A stretch of 64,000 nt of DNA from Mycolicibacterium sphagni (GCF_002250655.1 NZ_NOZR01000010.1:124001-188000); one strand, 5' to 3'. Shown: positions 8,384 to 17,499, numbered from the stretch's first letter. The notes: generated by a model from the letters alone, not told the origin. Made by a program: numbers and translations.

Positions 8384-10051
8384 CTAGCCTTGTGCGCCAA
8401 GGCTTTCGGCGGCCAGCTCTTTGGCCCAGCGGTAGTCCGCTTTGCCCGCGGGTGAGCGCAGCACCTTGTCGGTCCGGATGAAGGCCTTCGGCAGCTTGTA
8501 CTGCGCGATGTGGGCACGGCAGGCGTCGGCGAGCTCGTCGTCGGTGGCGCTGCGACCCTCGGCGAACTGCACGATTGCCACCACTTCGCTGCCCCACCGG
8601 TCGGAGGGGCGTCCGGCCACGACCACGTCGTACACCGCCGGATGGCTGGCGACCGCGCGCTCGACCTCTTCGGCGAAGATCTTCTCCCCGCCGGAGTTGA
8701 TGGTCACCGAATCGCGGCCCAGCAGTTCGATTTGGCCGTCGGCCAGGAACCGGGCGCGATCCCCTGGCACCGACCAGCGGACGCCGTTGATGGTGGGGAA
8801 GGTGCGCGCCGACTTCTCGGCGTCGCCGAGATACCCCAGTGGCACATAGGCCCGCCGGGCCAGCCAGCCCTCGCCATCGCCCGGTTGCAATACGGTGCTG
8901 AAGTCCGCCGAGATGATGGCGGTGTCGTGCTGCGGGGTGAAGGTGGCCGCCTTCTGCTCGACGCCCTTGGCCGCCATCGTGGTCATCTGCATGCCGGTCT
9001 CCGATGCGCCGACGGCGTCGAGCACCATCAGGTTGGGCAACGCGGCCAGCAGCCGCTCTCGCACCGTCGGCGACAGCGGCGCGCCGCCGTTGGTGATCGT
9101 CACCAGGCCGGACAGGTCGTACTTCCCGGTCTCGATCTCGTCGAGCAGCGGACGGGCAATCGCGTCGCCGACGACCGGAATGCTCAGTACCCGTTCACGT
9201 TCGGCGAGTTTCATCACGGCCGGGGCGTTCATGCGGTCGACGTCATCGGGCAGCACCATCCAGCCGCCGGTGCTGAACATGTTGAAGGCCGCCCACTGCG
9301 CGGCACCGTGCATGAGCGGCGGGATCATCAGGATCGACCGGAAGCCGGCACCTGCACGGGCCTGCTCGGCGAGTTCCTCGTAGGACGTCAGCGACGTGTC
9401 GGATCCGAAGGGCCGCCCGCCCATGGCGGACATGAAGATGTCGTGCTGACGCCACAGCACGCCCTTCGGCATGCCGGTGGTGCCGCCGGTGTAGAGAACA
9501 TAGAGGTCGTCGCCGCTGGGGCTCGGCATGCCGGCGGACGGCGCGGGGGTGGTGACGATCGACTCGTAGTCGACTGCGCCGGGCAGCAATTCGTTGCCCG
9601 AGGAGTCCGCGACCTGGATCAGCACCCGAAGCTCGGGCAGCCGGTCGCGAATGGACGCGACGCACGGGGCGAACTCCGCGCCATAGACCAGGGCCTTGGC
9701 CTTGGAGTCGGTGAGCAGGTAGAGGAGTTCCTCCTCGACGTAGCGGTAGTTCACGTTGAACGGTGCGACGCGGGCCCGGTAGCCGGCGACCATCGCCTCG
9801 AGGTATTCGTTGCCGTTACGCAGATACAGCCCGAGGTGGTCCTGGCCGGACTCGTGCGGGGCCAGCTGATCGCGCTCGGTGTGGCAGCCCAGCCCCTGCT
9901 CGGCCAGGTAGTGCGCGACCCCGTCGATGCGGGCGTCCAGCTGCGCATACGTCCAGCGGCGATCCCGCCAGATCAGTGCCTCACGATCCGGCAGGGTCTG
10001 CGCGACGGTATGGAACACCGACGAAAGGTCGAAGCTGACGTCGCTGCTCAT
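8384..10051 (-). CDS. Acyl-CoA synthetase (FadD family)
   Basis: A 555-residue ANL-superfamily fatty acid-CoA ligase that would activate a carboxylic acid through an acyl-adenylate. The P-loop YTGGTTGMPKGVLWR, the A5 motif DAVGASETGMQM, the A7/A8 region VPGDRARF...LLGRDSVTINSGGEKIFAEEVE and the catalytic Lys in SPAGKADYRWAKE are present. The sequence resembles the mycobacterial FadD19/FadD17 group, which includes a sterol side-chain ligase; that likeness is from memory. A good ribosome site (GAGGAGCGCCA) precedes ATG 10051. It lies downstream of the SGNH hydrolase on the same strand (97-base gap) and converges with the mycofactocin-SDR block. Confidence 0.9.
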   Translation of the reverse strand: MSSDVSFDLSSVFHTVAQTLPDREALIWRDRRWTYAQLDARIDGVAHYLAEQGLGCHTERDQLAPHESGQDHLGLYLRNGNEYLEAMVAGYRARVAPFNVNYRYVEEELLYLLTDSKAKALVYGAEFAPCVASIRDRLPELRVLIQVADSSGNELLPGAVDYESIVTTPAPSAGMPSPSGDDLYVLYTGGTTGMPKGVLWRQHDIFMSAMGGRPFGSDTSLTSYEELAEQARAGAGFRSILMIPPLMHGAAQWAAFNMFSTGGWMVLPDDVDRMNAPAVMKLAERERVLSIPVVGDAIARPLLDEIETGKYDLSGLVTITNGGAPLSPTVRERLLAALPNLMVLDAVGASETGMQMTTMAAKGVEQKAATFTPQHDTAIISADFSTVLQPGDGEGWLARRAYVPLGYLGDAEKSARTFPTINGVRWSVPGDRARFLADGQIELLGRDSVTINSGGEKIFAEEVERAVASHPAVYDVVVAGRPSDRWGSEVVAIVQFAEGRSATDDELADACRAHIAQYKLPKAFIRTDKVLRSPAGKADYRWAKELAAESLGAQG

Positions 10052-10148
10052 TGGCGCTCCTCTGCATGCCCAGATTCCAGAACGCGACCGAGTCTGCCAT
10101 GGGCGCAGGCGTCGACTTGTTGTGGAACTTCACCCAGCGGGACCGAGG

Positions 10149-11291
10149 TCAGGGCGCAGAGAATACGTGGCGGGCGAAGCGCTGGCCGATCATCTGGTGG
10201 GTGGTTGCGTCGGGGTGCAGGTTGTCGGGTAGTGGATGCTCGGCGAAGTCTTGCGGACCGTAGAGGTCGTGGCCGTCCAGGTAATCCAGGTGCGCGTCGT
10301 CCTCTGCGCGGGATCGCACGATGTGGGCGAGACGCTCGCGGATGACGGACAGGGTGAGCTTGCCCCGGCTGGTCTCGGCCGGGTCGCCGGTGGCCCGGAA
10401 TCGAACCTGTCCGGCAGCGAGCGCGGACTGATCGAAGGCCCCCGGACCCGGCGTGTGCTCGTGGATGGGGCAGTACAGCGGCCCCACGACGAGCAGCGGA
10501 ACTCCCGCGTGGCCGTCACGGATAGTGTCCAAGAACCCGTGGACCGCGGGTTCGAAGGCCCGCAGCCGCATGAGGTCGGCGTTGACCAGGTTGATGCCGA
10601 TCTTGACGCTCACGACGTCGGCGGGGGTGTCCCGCATGGCGCGTGCGGTGAACGGGTCGAGCATGGCGCTGCCTGCCAGTCCGAGGTTGATCACCTCGAC
10701 CCCGCCGAGCTTGGCCGCCACCGCCGGCCAGGTGGTGCTCGGGCTGGCGGCGTTGGAACCCTGGCTGATCGAACTTCCGTGGTGCAGCCAAACCCGACGG
10801 CGTCCCGTCGGCGACGGCGCAATCGGAGCGTCCGTGCGCAGCGCGACGACCTCGGTTCGCTCGTAGTGCGGCAACCAGATCTCCACGTCCTTCTCCTGCG
10901 CGGCCAACCCGGCGAACCGCACGGTCGCGGCCGAGCCGTGCTCGACGGTGGTGAGCCCGGTGGCGGGATCGACCAGCAGGGTGTGTCCGCCACTCGTCGC
11001 AGCCTGGCGAGCGAGACCGCCGTCGATGAGCAGGTCCACCGTGCCGTCTGGGCGTTCAGGCACACCCTCTAACACCGTGCGAGTTCGCAGCAGGTCCACC
11101 TCGACCACCGTCGAGCGAGTGCGGAATGCCAGACGAACGCCGGACGGTTGAGCCTCGACGGCTGCCAGTTGCGGATCAGGGCACTGCGCACGGGCAGCGC
11201 GCGGCAACCGGTGCGGCAGCCAGCCGCTTTCCGTCTGCTCGAGCTCGGCCAGTCCGCGGAAGAGGCCGCCCTCGACGGGGTGGGTGATCAC
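10149..11291 (-). CDS. Two-domain SGNH/GDSL hydrolase
   Basis: A 380-residue predicted esterase or deacetylase. About 160 N-terminal residues form a beta-rich domain like that of SsfX3-type esterases, followed by an SGNH domain. Block I HGSSISQG (nucleophile Ser), the Gly block GLAGSAM, the Asn block GINLVN and the C-terminal Asp/His block DNLHPDATTH are all visible. No signal peptide is seen, so it is probably cytoplasmic. Start is GTG 11291, nine bases after the MFS stop, which makes it the second gene of an exporter operon. Its substrate might be the drug or acylated compound handled by the exporter (inference). Confidence 0.82.
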   Translation of the reverse strand: MITHPVEGGLFRGLAELEQTESGWLPHRLPRAARAQCPDPQLAAVEAQPSGVRLAFRTRSTVVEVDLLRTRTVLEGVPERPDGTVDLLIDGGLARQAATSGGHTLLVDPATGLTTVEHGSAATVRFAGLAAQEKDVEIWLPHYERTEVVALRTDAPIAPSPTGRRRVWLHHGSSISQGSNAASPSTTWPAVAAKLGGVEVINLGLAGSAMLDPFTARAMRDTPADVVSVKIGINLVNADLMRLRAFEPAVHGFLDTIRDGHAGVPLLVVGPLYCPIHEHTPGPGAFDQSALAAGQVRFRATGDPAETSRGKLTLSVIRERLAHIVRSRAEDDAHLDYLDGHDLYGPQDFAEHPLPDNLHPDATTHQMIGQRFARHVFSAP

Positions 11292-11300
11292 TCCCCGAAT

Positions 11301-12878
11301 CTAGCGAGCCTCAACCTCGGGCTCGCCGCGCCGGACGAACACGGCCAGGACCGCGCCGACGGCTGCGGCCGCAGCTCCCGCCCACATCGACAGCTGCAAA
11401 CCGGCCATGAACGCTTCGTGGCTGCCGCTGGTGATGGCAGCGGTCAGCTGCTGCGGTGCACCGGGAATTGACGGCGCCAAGCCCTTGGATACCAATTCCT
11501 TTGCCGGAGTCAACTTTTCGGCGACCGGCGCGGGGGTTCCCGCAGCGGTGAGCTTGTCGACCAGACTCGAGCCGACCGTGCTGGACAACACCGAGCCCAG
11601 GATCGTGGTGCCCAGCACGGCACCCAGCTGGACCGACGTGCTCTGGATGCCGCCGGCGACCCCGGCGTCGTCGACGGGTGCATTGCCCACGATGGCGTCG
11701 GAGCTCGCGGTCAACACCAAGCCGACGCCGGCACCCAGCAGGGCGAACGCCGGCCACATCGCGCCGTAACCCGAACCGGCCTGCAGTTGGCTCAGCAGGG
11801 CCAGGCCGCCTGCTGCGCCGAGTAGGCCGGCCACCATCGCCGGGCGCGGGCCGAACCGCTCGGTGAGGACGCCGGACAGCGGGGCCATGACCATCATCGC
11901 TGCGCTGAGCGGCAGGGTGCGGACACCGGTCTCCACCGGGCTCCAGCCCTGGAGGTTCTGCAGGTACAACGTCATGAAGAACAGCGCACCGAAGAGCGCG
12001 AAGAAGTTGATGGTGACGACTGCGGCGCCGATGGACAGCGACGGGTTGGCGAACAGTCGCAGGGGCAGCATCGGGTCGCCGATGTGCCGCTCGACGATCA
12101 CGAAAGCGCCCATCAGAACGGCACCGCCGATCAGGAAGGCGACCGTCCGCGGGTCGAGCCAACCCCATTCCGGCGCCTTGATCAGGCCGTACACCAGCAG
12201 GAACAGACTGCCGGACAGGCTCAGGATGCCCGCCACGTCCAGCCGGGCCTTCTCGTCGCTGCGGCTTTCGACGATCGCGGCGGCTCCGATGAGCACGGCG
12301 ATCACGGCGATCGGCACGTTGATGTAGAACACCGATTCCCAGCTGAGGTGTTCGACGAGCAAGCCGCCCAGCACGGGTCCGGCGGCCACCGAAACTCCAG
12401 TCGCCGCACCCCAAATGCCGATGGCGGTATTGAGTTTGTGCGGCGGGAAGGCGTTGCGGATGATCGCCAGCGTGCTCGGCATCAGCAGCGCCCCGAACAC
12501 GCCCTGCAATGCGCGCATGACGATCACGCCGCTGACGGTGCCGATGAGGCCGATGCCGACCGAGGTGATGGCGAATCCGACCACGCCGATCAGGAAGACC
12601 GCGCGACGGCCGAACATGTCGCCGAGTTTGCCGCCGAAAATCAGCAGCGAGGCGAGGCTCAGTAGGTACGCGTCGGTTATCCACTGCAAGTCCGACAGCG
12701 ACGCGTTGAGATCAATGGCGATTCGCGGGTTGGCGATCGCTACGACGGAGGCGTCCAGGCCGACCATGATGACGCCGACGGACACCGCAGCGAGGATCCA
12801 CCAGGGATTCCCACGCAGGCCCTGCGTGGGTTGTGCGTGACGCGCATGTGCGGGCCGCTGAACTGTGGTGATGGCCAC
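11301..12878 (-). CDS. MFS transporter, DHA2 (EmrB/QacA) family
   Basis: A 525-residue drug:H+ antiporter with about 14 hydrophobic helices. It begins VAITTVQRP... and runs into WWILAAVSVGVIMVGLDASVVAIANPRI, with motif LQWITDAYLLSLASLLIFGGKLGDMFGRR between helices 2 and 3. The open frame extends to 13724, but that part is antisense to the TetR gene. GTG 12878 was chosen because AAAGGAG stands eight bases upstream and the length then fits the family. It is divergent from the TetR gene at 12981, with inverted repeats between them. It is likely a repressor-controlled efflux pump, co-transcribed with the SGNH hydrolase. Confidence 0.9.
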   Translation of the reverse strand: MAITTVQRPAHARHAQPTQGLRGNPWWILAAVSVGVIMVGLDASVVAIANPRIAIDLNASLSDLQWITDAYLLSLASLLIFGGKLGDMFGRRAVFLIGVVGFAITSVGIGLIGTVSGVIVMRALQGVFGALLMPSTLAIIRNAFPPHKLNTAIGIWGAATGVSVAAGPVLGGLLVEHLSWESVFYINVPIAVIAVLIGAAAIVESRSDEKARLDVAGILSLSGSLFLLVYGLIKAPEWGWLDPRTVAFLIGGAVLMGAFVIVERHIGDPMLPLRLFANPSLSIGAAVVTINFFALFGALFFMTLYLQNLQGWSPVETGVRTLPLSAAMMVMAPLSGVLTERFGPRPAMVAGLLGAAGGLALLSQLQAGSGYGAMWPAFALLGAGVGLVLTASSDAIVGNAPVDDAGVAGGIQSTSVQLGAVLGTTILGSVLSSTVGSSLVDKLTAAGTPAPVAEKLTPAKELVSKGLAPSIPGAPQQLTAAITSGSHEAFMAGLQLSMWAGAAAAAVGAVLAVFVRRGEPEVEAR

Positions 12879-12896
12879 GGCTCGACTCCTTTCGAT

Positions 12897-12918
12897 AAGT
12901 GGAGGGATTCCCCCACTT
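12897..12918. promoter_or_regulatory. Imperfect palindrome, candidate operator for TetR/MFS pair
   Basis: AAGTGGAGG (12897-12905) faces CCCCCACTT (12910-12918), an inverted repeat with one mismatched pair. A further CCTCCACTT half-site lies at 12953-12961 on the TetR side. The position between the divergent MFS and TetR starts suits a TetR operator. Confidence 0.5.
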
Positions 12919-12980
12919 CTTCTTCTCGACCCTAGCCTCAACTGGTGGTGCGCCTCCACTTCTGGGGGTACGCTTGACCC

Positions 12981-13694
12981 GTGATTCCTGGCGCACAATG
13001 GGGTGTGGAGCGATCCAGGCCACTGCGAGCCGACGCCGAACGCAACCGGGAGCGAATCGTTTCCGCGGCCGCCCGACTGTTTGCTGAGCAAGGCCTGTCC
13101 GTCCCCTTGGAAGATGTCGCTCGCAGTGCGGGCGTCGGTGTCGCGACGCTGTACCGGCGCTTCCCGACTCGCACCGACCTGGCGATCGCGGCGTTCGAAC
13201 GCAACATGACGTCCTATATCGACGCTGTCGACAAGGCGCTGAGCAATCCGCAGCCCTGGGATGGGTTCCGCGACCTCGTGTACGACCTGTGTGCGTTGCA
13301 GGCCTCCGACCCCGGTCTGCGGGCACTGCTGACGACCGCGTTTCCGGCCAGCTCGGTGATCGAGCAGCGTGCTACCGAAGCCATTGCCAAACTCGGCGAA
13401 GTCATCACCCGCGCTCAGCACGACGGGAAACTGCGCCCGGACATCGGTGTGGGCGACATCGTCGTGATGCTGCTGGCCGACACCGGTGTCCTCGAAGCCA
13501 CCCGTGAGCACGCGCCCGGCGCGTGGCGCCGGTTCGCTGCACTCATGGTCGACTCGTTTCGGGTCGGGCCGCACGAGCCGCTGCCACCACCGACCCCGGC
13601 CGAAGAACTCCGAAGCTCGATCGCCATGCTGACGGGTGACACACTTCGCATCGAATCCCTGCCGACCACCGAATCCGAGGTTGCCCGTGACTGA
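12981..13694 (+). CDS. TetR/AcrR family transcriptional regulator
   Basis: A 237-residue TetR repressor. The HTH domain RERIVSAAARLFAEQGLSVPLEDVARSAGVGVATLYRRFPTRTDL is close to the consensus; the rest is a helical ligand domain with an 'ALLTTAFPASSVIEQRATEAI' segment. Start is GTG 12981 (VIPGAQWGVERSR). It is divergent from the MFS gene and overlaps the next gene (LLM oxidoreductase) by 8 bases, so it is probably co-transcribed with it. The natural reading is control of the exporter in response to the exported compound. Ligand unknown. Confidence 0.88.
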   Translation: MIPGAQWGVERSRPLRADAERNRERIVSAAARLFAEQGLSVPLEDVARSAGVGVATLYRRFPTRTDLAIAAFERNMTSYIDAVDKALSNPQPWDGFRDLVYDLCALQASDPGLRALLTTAFPASSVIEQRATEAIAKLGEVITRAQHDGKLRPDIGVGDIVVMLLADTGVLEATREHAPGAWRRFAALMVDSFRVGPHEPLPPPTPAEELRSSIAMLTGDTLRIESLPTTESEVARD

Positions 13695-14595
13695 TCGCCC
13701 GACCGTCGACTTCCCGTCCCGCATCGGCGTGTGGTGGGCCAGCGAAAACTGGCCGATGCCGGCGGCCGTCGAGGTGGCCCAGGAGATCGAAGCGCTGGGC
13801 TACGGCTCGCTGTTCATCCCCGAGGTCGGATTGAAAGACGCCATGGTGCAGTCGGCGATCTTCTTAGCGGGCACGCAGCGGCTGGTGCTGGGCACGGGCA
13901 TCGCGAACATCCACGCCCGGCTGCCGATGATCGCCGAAGGCGGCGGGCGCAGCATCACCGCCAGCTACCCGGGCCGGTTCGTGCTCGGTCTCGGCGTAAG
14001 CCACGGGCCGCTGGTGGAGAACATGATGGGCGGGACCTACGAGAAGCCGCTGGCCACCATGCGCGGGTACCTCGATCGGATGGCGGGGTTGCCGGAGTTC
14101 GTCGAACCCGGCTCGGGGCGGCCGACCCGCCTGCTCGCCGCGCTGGGACCGAAGATGATCGAGCTGTCGGGCACCCACGCCGACGGCGCGCATCCATACC
14201 TGGTGCTGCCTGAACAGACCTGCACCACCCGGGAAATCCTGGGACCGGACAAGTGGGTGGTGTCGGAGCAGGCCGTCGTCGTCGGCGAGAGCGCCGAGGA
14301 GCAAATGCGCAGAGCGCACCTGCACCTCGAGGTTTACTCGGGCCTGCCGAATTATCGGAACTCGTGGCTGCGGCAGGGCTTCGACGAGTCGGACCTGGTG
14401 CGCGGCGGCTCCGACCGACTGGCCGGCCGCATCGTCGGGCAGGGCTCCGTGGAGCAGGCCGCCGCTTCGGTGACTGCACACCTCGACGCCGGCGCCGACC
14501 ACGTGGTGGTGCAGGTTCTCGGCGACGGAAACCCGGCCTGGAATCCGCGCCCGGCGCTGCGTGAATTGGCCGAGGTGCTCAACCTCAAGGGTTGA
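13687..14595 (+). CDS. LLM-class F420-dependent oxidoreductase (TIGR03620-like)
   Basis: A 302-residue luciferase-like flavoenzyme beginning VTDRPTVDFPSRIGVWWASENWPMPAAVEVAQEIEALGYGSLFIPE. Typical strands are RLVLGTGIANIHARLP, RFVLGLGVSHGPLVENMMG and THADGAHPYLV. GTG 13687 lies inside the end of the TetR gene and is preferred to the upstream frame opening at 13636, which lies within the TetR reading frame. Its last 11 bases overlap the convergent mceA stop. Predicted to use F420 as in related actinobacterial proteins; the substrate may be linked to the TetR/MFS exporter locus. Confidence 0.85.
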   Translation: MTDRPTVDFPSRIGVWWASENWPMPAAVEVAQEIEALGYGSLFIPEVGLKDAMVQSAIFLAGTQRLVLGTGIANIHARLPMIAEGGGRSITASYPGRFVLGLGVSHGPLVENMMGGTYEKPLATMRGYLDRMAGLPEFVEPGSGRPTRLLAALGPKMIELSGTHADGAHPYLVLPEQTCTTREILGPDKWVVSEQAVVVGESAEEQMRRAHLHLEVYSGLPNYRNSWLRQGFDESDLVRGGSDRLAGRIVGQGSVEQAAASVTAHLDAGADHVVVQVLGDGNPAWNPRPALRELAEVLNLKG

Positions 14596-15826
14596 TGGTG
14601 TTCTCGCCGACCTGGCGTCCCCAGACGTATTCGGTGAGGATGGGCTGGCCGAGTTCGAAGTGGTTGTACGGCGCGAGGGAAGCGCCGTAGTCGGCGACCA
14701 GGAACGGTGCCGGCCAAAAGTCATGCGTGACCGGTTGCCAACAGCCCGGCGCCCCGCCGGGGCCGCCCTTGGCGTTCACCCGCGGCAGGTTGTCGGGATA
14801 CACGTAGGGGTTCGGCGCCCCCGTCAGCCCGATGTGGAAGTCGATCGAGTAACCGTTCCCGCCGGCGGCGTCCTTGGCGGTGGACGTGGCGTAGTTGCGG
14901 ATGGTGCACAGGAATTCGGGGCTGTAGGTATCGAACAGTTGGGCGGTGGGGACGAGGTCGGCTTGGCCGCGTACGAAGTAGGGGCCGCCGCGTTCGAAGA
15001 TGTCGGCGCCGGTGTTGCCGAACCCGGTGGAGGCCAGCAGCGCGGCATCGAGATCCTTCTGCTGCTGGTTGAGGGTGCGCGCGGTGGTGACCGCGTGATC
15101 CAGGAAGTCCCACAGGTCCGGGCTGGCCTTGATGTAGACATCGGCCAGCTTGGACAGCTGCTGGATATTGGTGCGGATCTGCGGCATCTGCGGATTGACG
15201 TCATCGAGGACCGCATTGCCGTTGACGATCGACTGCCCGAACTTGGTACCCAGACCACCCAGCGCCTCAGCAGCAGCCGACAACGTCAGATTCAGCTTGA
15301 CCGGATCGACCTTCTCCGAGATCGACGTCAACGTCTCGAACAACGTGTTGAACTCCGTGGTCACGTGCGAGACGTCGATCACGTCCTTGCTGGAGATGCG
15401 CTGCTTGACCGGATCCGCCGGGCTGCGGAAGGACACGTACTTATTGCCGAAGACGGTGCTGGCCTTGACCTCCGCGATGGCATTGGCGGGGATCAACGCG
15501 ATGTATTTGGGGTTGACGTCCAGCGACAGCTTGGCCTTGGTGGTGCCGTCCCGGTCGATGGGGTCGACGCCGGTGACCCGGCCGATCTCGACCCCGTTGT
15601 AGGTGACCTTCGAGCCCGGGTCCATCACCAGGCCGGCCCGCTGCGATATCAACGTCAGTTTGGTCATGGGTGTGAAATCGCCGCGGAACTGCATATAGAC
15701 GGCCACCACGATGACGGTGACCAGGACGGCCGTCACCACGAACGCAGTCTTGAGAGGCGGGGAGTACTGCCAGTGCCGGGCGCGGGACTGGAACCACCCC
15801 GGCCGTCCGCCGTTACGGTCGCTCAT
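14585..15826 (-). CDS. Orphan MCE family protein (MceA-like)
   Basis: A 413-residue MceA-type protein. One N-terminal membrane anchor (TAFVVTAVLVTVIVVAVYM, about residues 26-44) is followed by the MCE domain (MTKLTLISQRAGLVMDPGSKVTYNG...VGVEIGRVTGV) and a long helical C-terminal part that should reach into the periplasm or cell wall. In known Mce1-4 systems, six Mce proteins and two YrbE permeases form a lipid importer; none of the other seven is near this gene. ATG 15826 was preferred to TTG 15844. Convergent overlap of 11 bases with the LLM gene. It may partner with a permease encoded elsewhere or substitute a subunit of another Mce complex. Confidence 0.87.
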   Translation of the reverse strand: MSDRNGGRPGWFQSRARHWQYSPPLKTAFVVTAVLVTVIVVAVYMQFRGDFTPMTKLTLISQRAGLVMDPGSKVTYNGVEIGRVTGVDPIDRDGTTKAKLSLDVNPKYIALIPANAIAEVKASTVFGNKYVSFRSPADPVKQRISSKDVIDVSHVTTEFNTLFETLTSISEKVDPVKLNLTLSAAAEALGGLGTKFGQSIVNGNAVLDDVNPQMPQIRTNIQQLSKLADVYIKASPDLWDFLDHAVTTARTLNQQQKDLDAALLASTGFGNTGADIFERGGPYFVRGQADLVPTAQLFDTYSPEFLCTIRNYATSTAKDAAGGNGYSIDFHIGLTGAPNPYVYPDNLPRVNAKGGPGGAPGCWQPVTHDFWPAPFLVADYGASLAPYNHFELGQPILTEYVWGRQVGENTINP

Positions 15827-15973
15827 CAGGTCCGCGCCCACCAATCACGGTTTCCCCCACCGTTCAACTGCAGATCGCCGTTCGTTCGTGTTGCCACTAT
15901 CCCACGCAGGCCGGGGGCGCCGGGGCTTTCAGACCAATCGGTATCTGTGATGAATGAGAGTGGGCGGCGATGA

Positions 15974-15989
15974 CGTGACCTGGATCACA
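15974..15989. promoter_or_regulatory. Crp-like binding site
   Basis: CGTGA-CCTGGA-TCACA matches the GTGA-N6-TCAC core of the CRP consensus used by mycobacterial Crp (Rv3676). It lies about 148 bases upstream of the mceA start, in the only long gap on that strand. Single match by eye; it could be chance. Confidence 0.4.
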
Positions 15990-15998
15990 TGCTGACGC

Positions 15999-16802
15999 CT
16001 AGGCGGTCTGGTGGTCCACTCGTACTCGCTCCGAAACTGGCTGCAGCTCACCATATTTGGGCTTTCTGCCATCGCCGGATGATCGCCCGCGTGCGTGGCG
16101 CCACAACCATGGGATGAGCAGCCCCCGGGTCCACTGGACTTGGGCGTAGGTGCGGTGCCACGTGTTGTCGCGAATCTCTTCGCCGCTGGGCAGTGCCCAA
16201 TCATGGTTACTGCCAGGAAGTTTCAACGCCTCGGCCGCCGCATCGGCAAACAGGATGTGACCCCTTGTCGACGCATGCATGCGGTCATGGCTCCAGATCG
16301 ACGGCTCGTTCATCGATTCCGCGTTGTAGAGGTCGACCAATCCGAACCCGTGCAGATCGGCTGCGCCCTTGATGACATCGTTGACCTCCCGGATGCGCGA
16401 ACCGATCAGCCGGCCGACCGGCAGCATTTTGGCGACGTCGGGGAACAGCGTCGTGACGACGGTCGCCCCGGAGTCCGCGAGCTGTTGGTAGACGTTCTCG
16501 AGATCGGCCATCGCGGCGGTGAACATCCGGCCGGGTCTGGTCACGTCGTTCATCCCGACGCACACGGTGACCAGATCGGGCTCCATCGCTAGTGCTTGGG
16601 GCAGTTGCTCATTGAGAACGTCGATCACGCGCTTACCCCGGATCGCGAGGTTGGCGTACATCAGCCCGGGGTACCGGGCGTCCAATAGGGCCGCGAGCCG
16701 GTCGGCGAATCCGATCACACCGATGGTGTCATCGCCGTCCCACAGGCCCTCGGTCTGGCTGTCGCCGATCGCGACGTACCGGGAGAAACCGATGTCCGAC
16801 AC
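15999..16802 (-). CDS. SGNH/GDSL hydrolase
   Basis: A 267-residue single-domain SGNH esterase/lipase. Block I AIGDSQTEG (nucleophile Ser near residue 14), block II NLAIRGKR, the Asn block CVGMNDVTR and the C-terminal DRMHASTRGH (Asp/His) are all in place. The last 50 residues are basic (LWRHARGRSSGDGRKPKYG). GTG 16802 (VSDIGFSRYVAIGDS) was chosen; the open frame to 17039 overlaps the TetR gene antisense. It is divergent from the TetR/P450 module. No signal peptide is seen. Natural substrate unknown; the family cleaves simple acyl esters. Confidence 0.85.
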   Translation of the reverse strand: MSDIGFSRYVAIGDSQTEGLWDGDDTIGVIGFADRLAALLDARYPGLMYANLAIRGKRVIDVLNEQLPQALAMEPDLVTVCVGMNDVTRPGRMFTAAMADLENVYQQLADSGATVVTTLFPDVAKMLPVGRLIGSRIREVNDVIKGAADLHGFGLVDLYNAESMNEPSIWSHDRMHASTRGHILFADAAAEALKLPGSNHDWALPSGEEIRDNTWHRTYAQVQWTRGLLIPWLWRHARGRSSGDGRKPKYGELQPVSERVRVDHQTA

Positions 16803-16872
16803 GATCTTCCACTCTAGTGCCACGCACGCCAGTACGATCGGCAGGCAAAGGGGAAGGCGGGGTGTACAAACG

Positions 16873-17499
16873 GTGAAGTCGGTGGAGTCGGCCGAATCCA
16901 CGGTGCCGCTTTCGGATCGCCTGCACCCGAACCCGCGCCAGCGGCTTATCGATGCGCTTGCCGCCTCGATCACCGACGTCGGATATTCGGCCACCACGGT
17001 CGCCGACATCGTGCGCCTGGCGCGGACCTCGCGGCGCACCTTCTACGAATACTTCACCGACCGGGAAGCCTGTCTGGTCGCGCTGCTCACCGACACCAAC
17101 CGCCGCGCCGTGGAGACCATCTCGGGGGCGGTCGACCCGACGGCGCCGTGGGAGACGCAGATCCGGCAGGCGGTCCAGGCGTGGGTGGCCAACGCCGAGT
17201 CGCGGCCGGCGGTGATGCTGAGCTGGATCCGCGACGTGCCAGCGCTGGGAATGGCGGCCCGCGAACTGCAGCGCGAAGTCACCGAATCGTTCATCGCGAT
17301 GGTCCGGACCCTCTCCGACACTGAGGAATTGCGGGCCGCGGGCATCCCGATGGTCTCCCGTCAGCGGGCGCTCATGCTGATCGGGGGCTTAAGGGAACTG
17401 ACCGCGGTGACGGTCGAAAGCGGCGGGCGGATGAGCGATGTCACCGACGAAGCGGTCGACGCCGCGATCGCGCTGCTCGGGCCGCCCCGCAGCGGTTGA
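16873..17499 (+). CDS. TetR regulator of first TetR/P450 module
   Basis: A 208-residue TetR protein starting at GTG 16873. The recognition region reads TTVADIVRLARTSRRTFYEYF, and the ligand domain contains AVMLSWIRDVPALG and IGGLRELTAVTVESG. The same blocks occur in the TetR at 61963, so the two are paralogs with nearly the same recognition helix. It lies upstream of the P450 at 17877 on the same strand, separated by a small opposite-strand gene. Two copies of GGTAC-N6-GTACC in front of the P450 are its likely operators. No such site was found in front of its own start. Ligand unknown. Confidence 0.88.
   Translation: MKSVESAESTVPLSDRLHPNPRQRLIDALAASITDVGYSATTVADIVRLARTSRRTFYEYFTDREACLVALLTDTNRRAVETISGAVDPTAPWETQIRQAVQAWVANAESRPAVMLSWIRDVPALGMAARELQREVTESFIAMVRTLSDTEELRAAGIPMVSRQRALMLIGGLRELTAVTVESGGRMSDVTDEAVDAAIALLGPPRSG

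Noticed and set aside
10181..10211. GC-skewed repeats inside coding regions such as GGGGG/CCCCC runs
   Set aside because: Expected by chance at this base composition within genes and not tied to any start, stop or gap.
8510..10345. Long 611-residue open frame on the plus strand opposite fadD
   Set aside because: It is antisense to a clear acyl-CoA synthetase; long shadow frames are normal at this GC content and the translation has no recognisable domain.
12879..13724. N-terminal extension of the MFS reading frame
   Set aside because: Lies antisense to the TetR gene; a strong ribosome site and normal length support GTG 12878.
16519..16872. N-terminal extension of the TetR frame at 16873
   Set aside because: Antisense to the SGNH hydrolase; the HTH domain begins about 25 residues after GTG 16873, as usual for TetR proteins.
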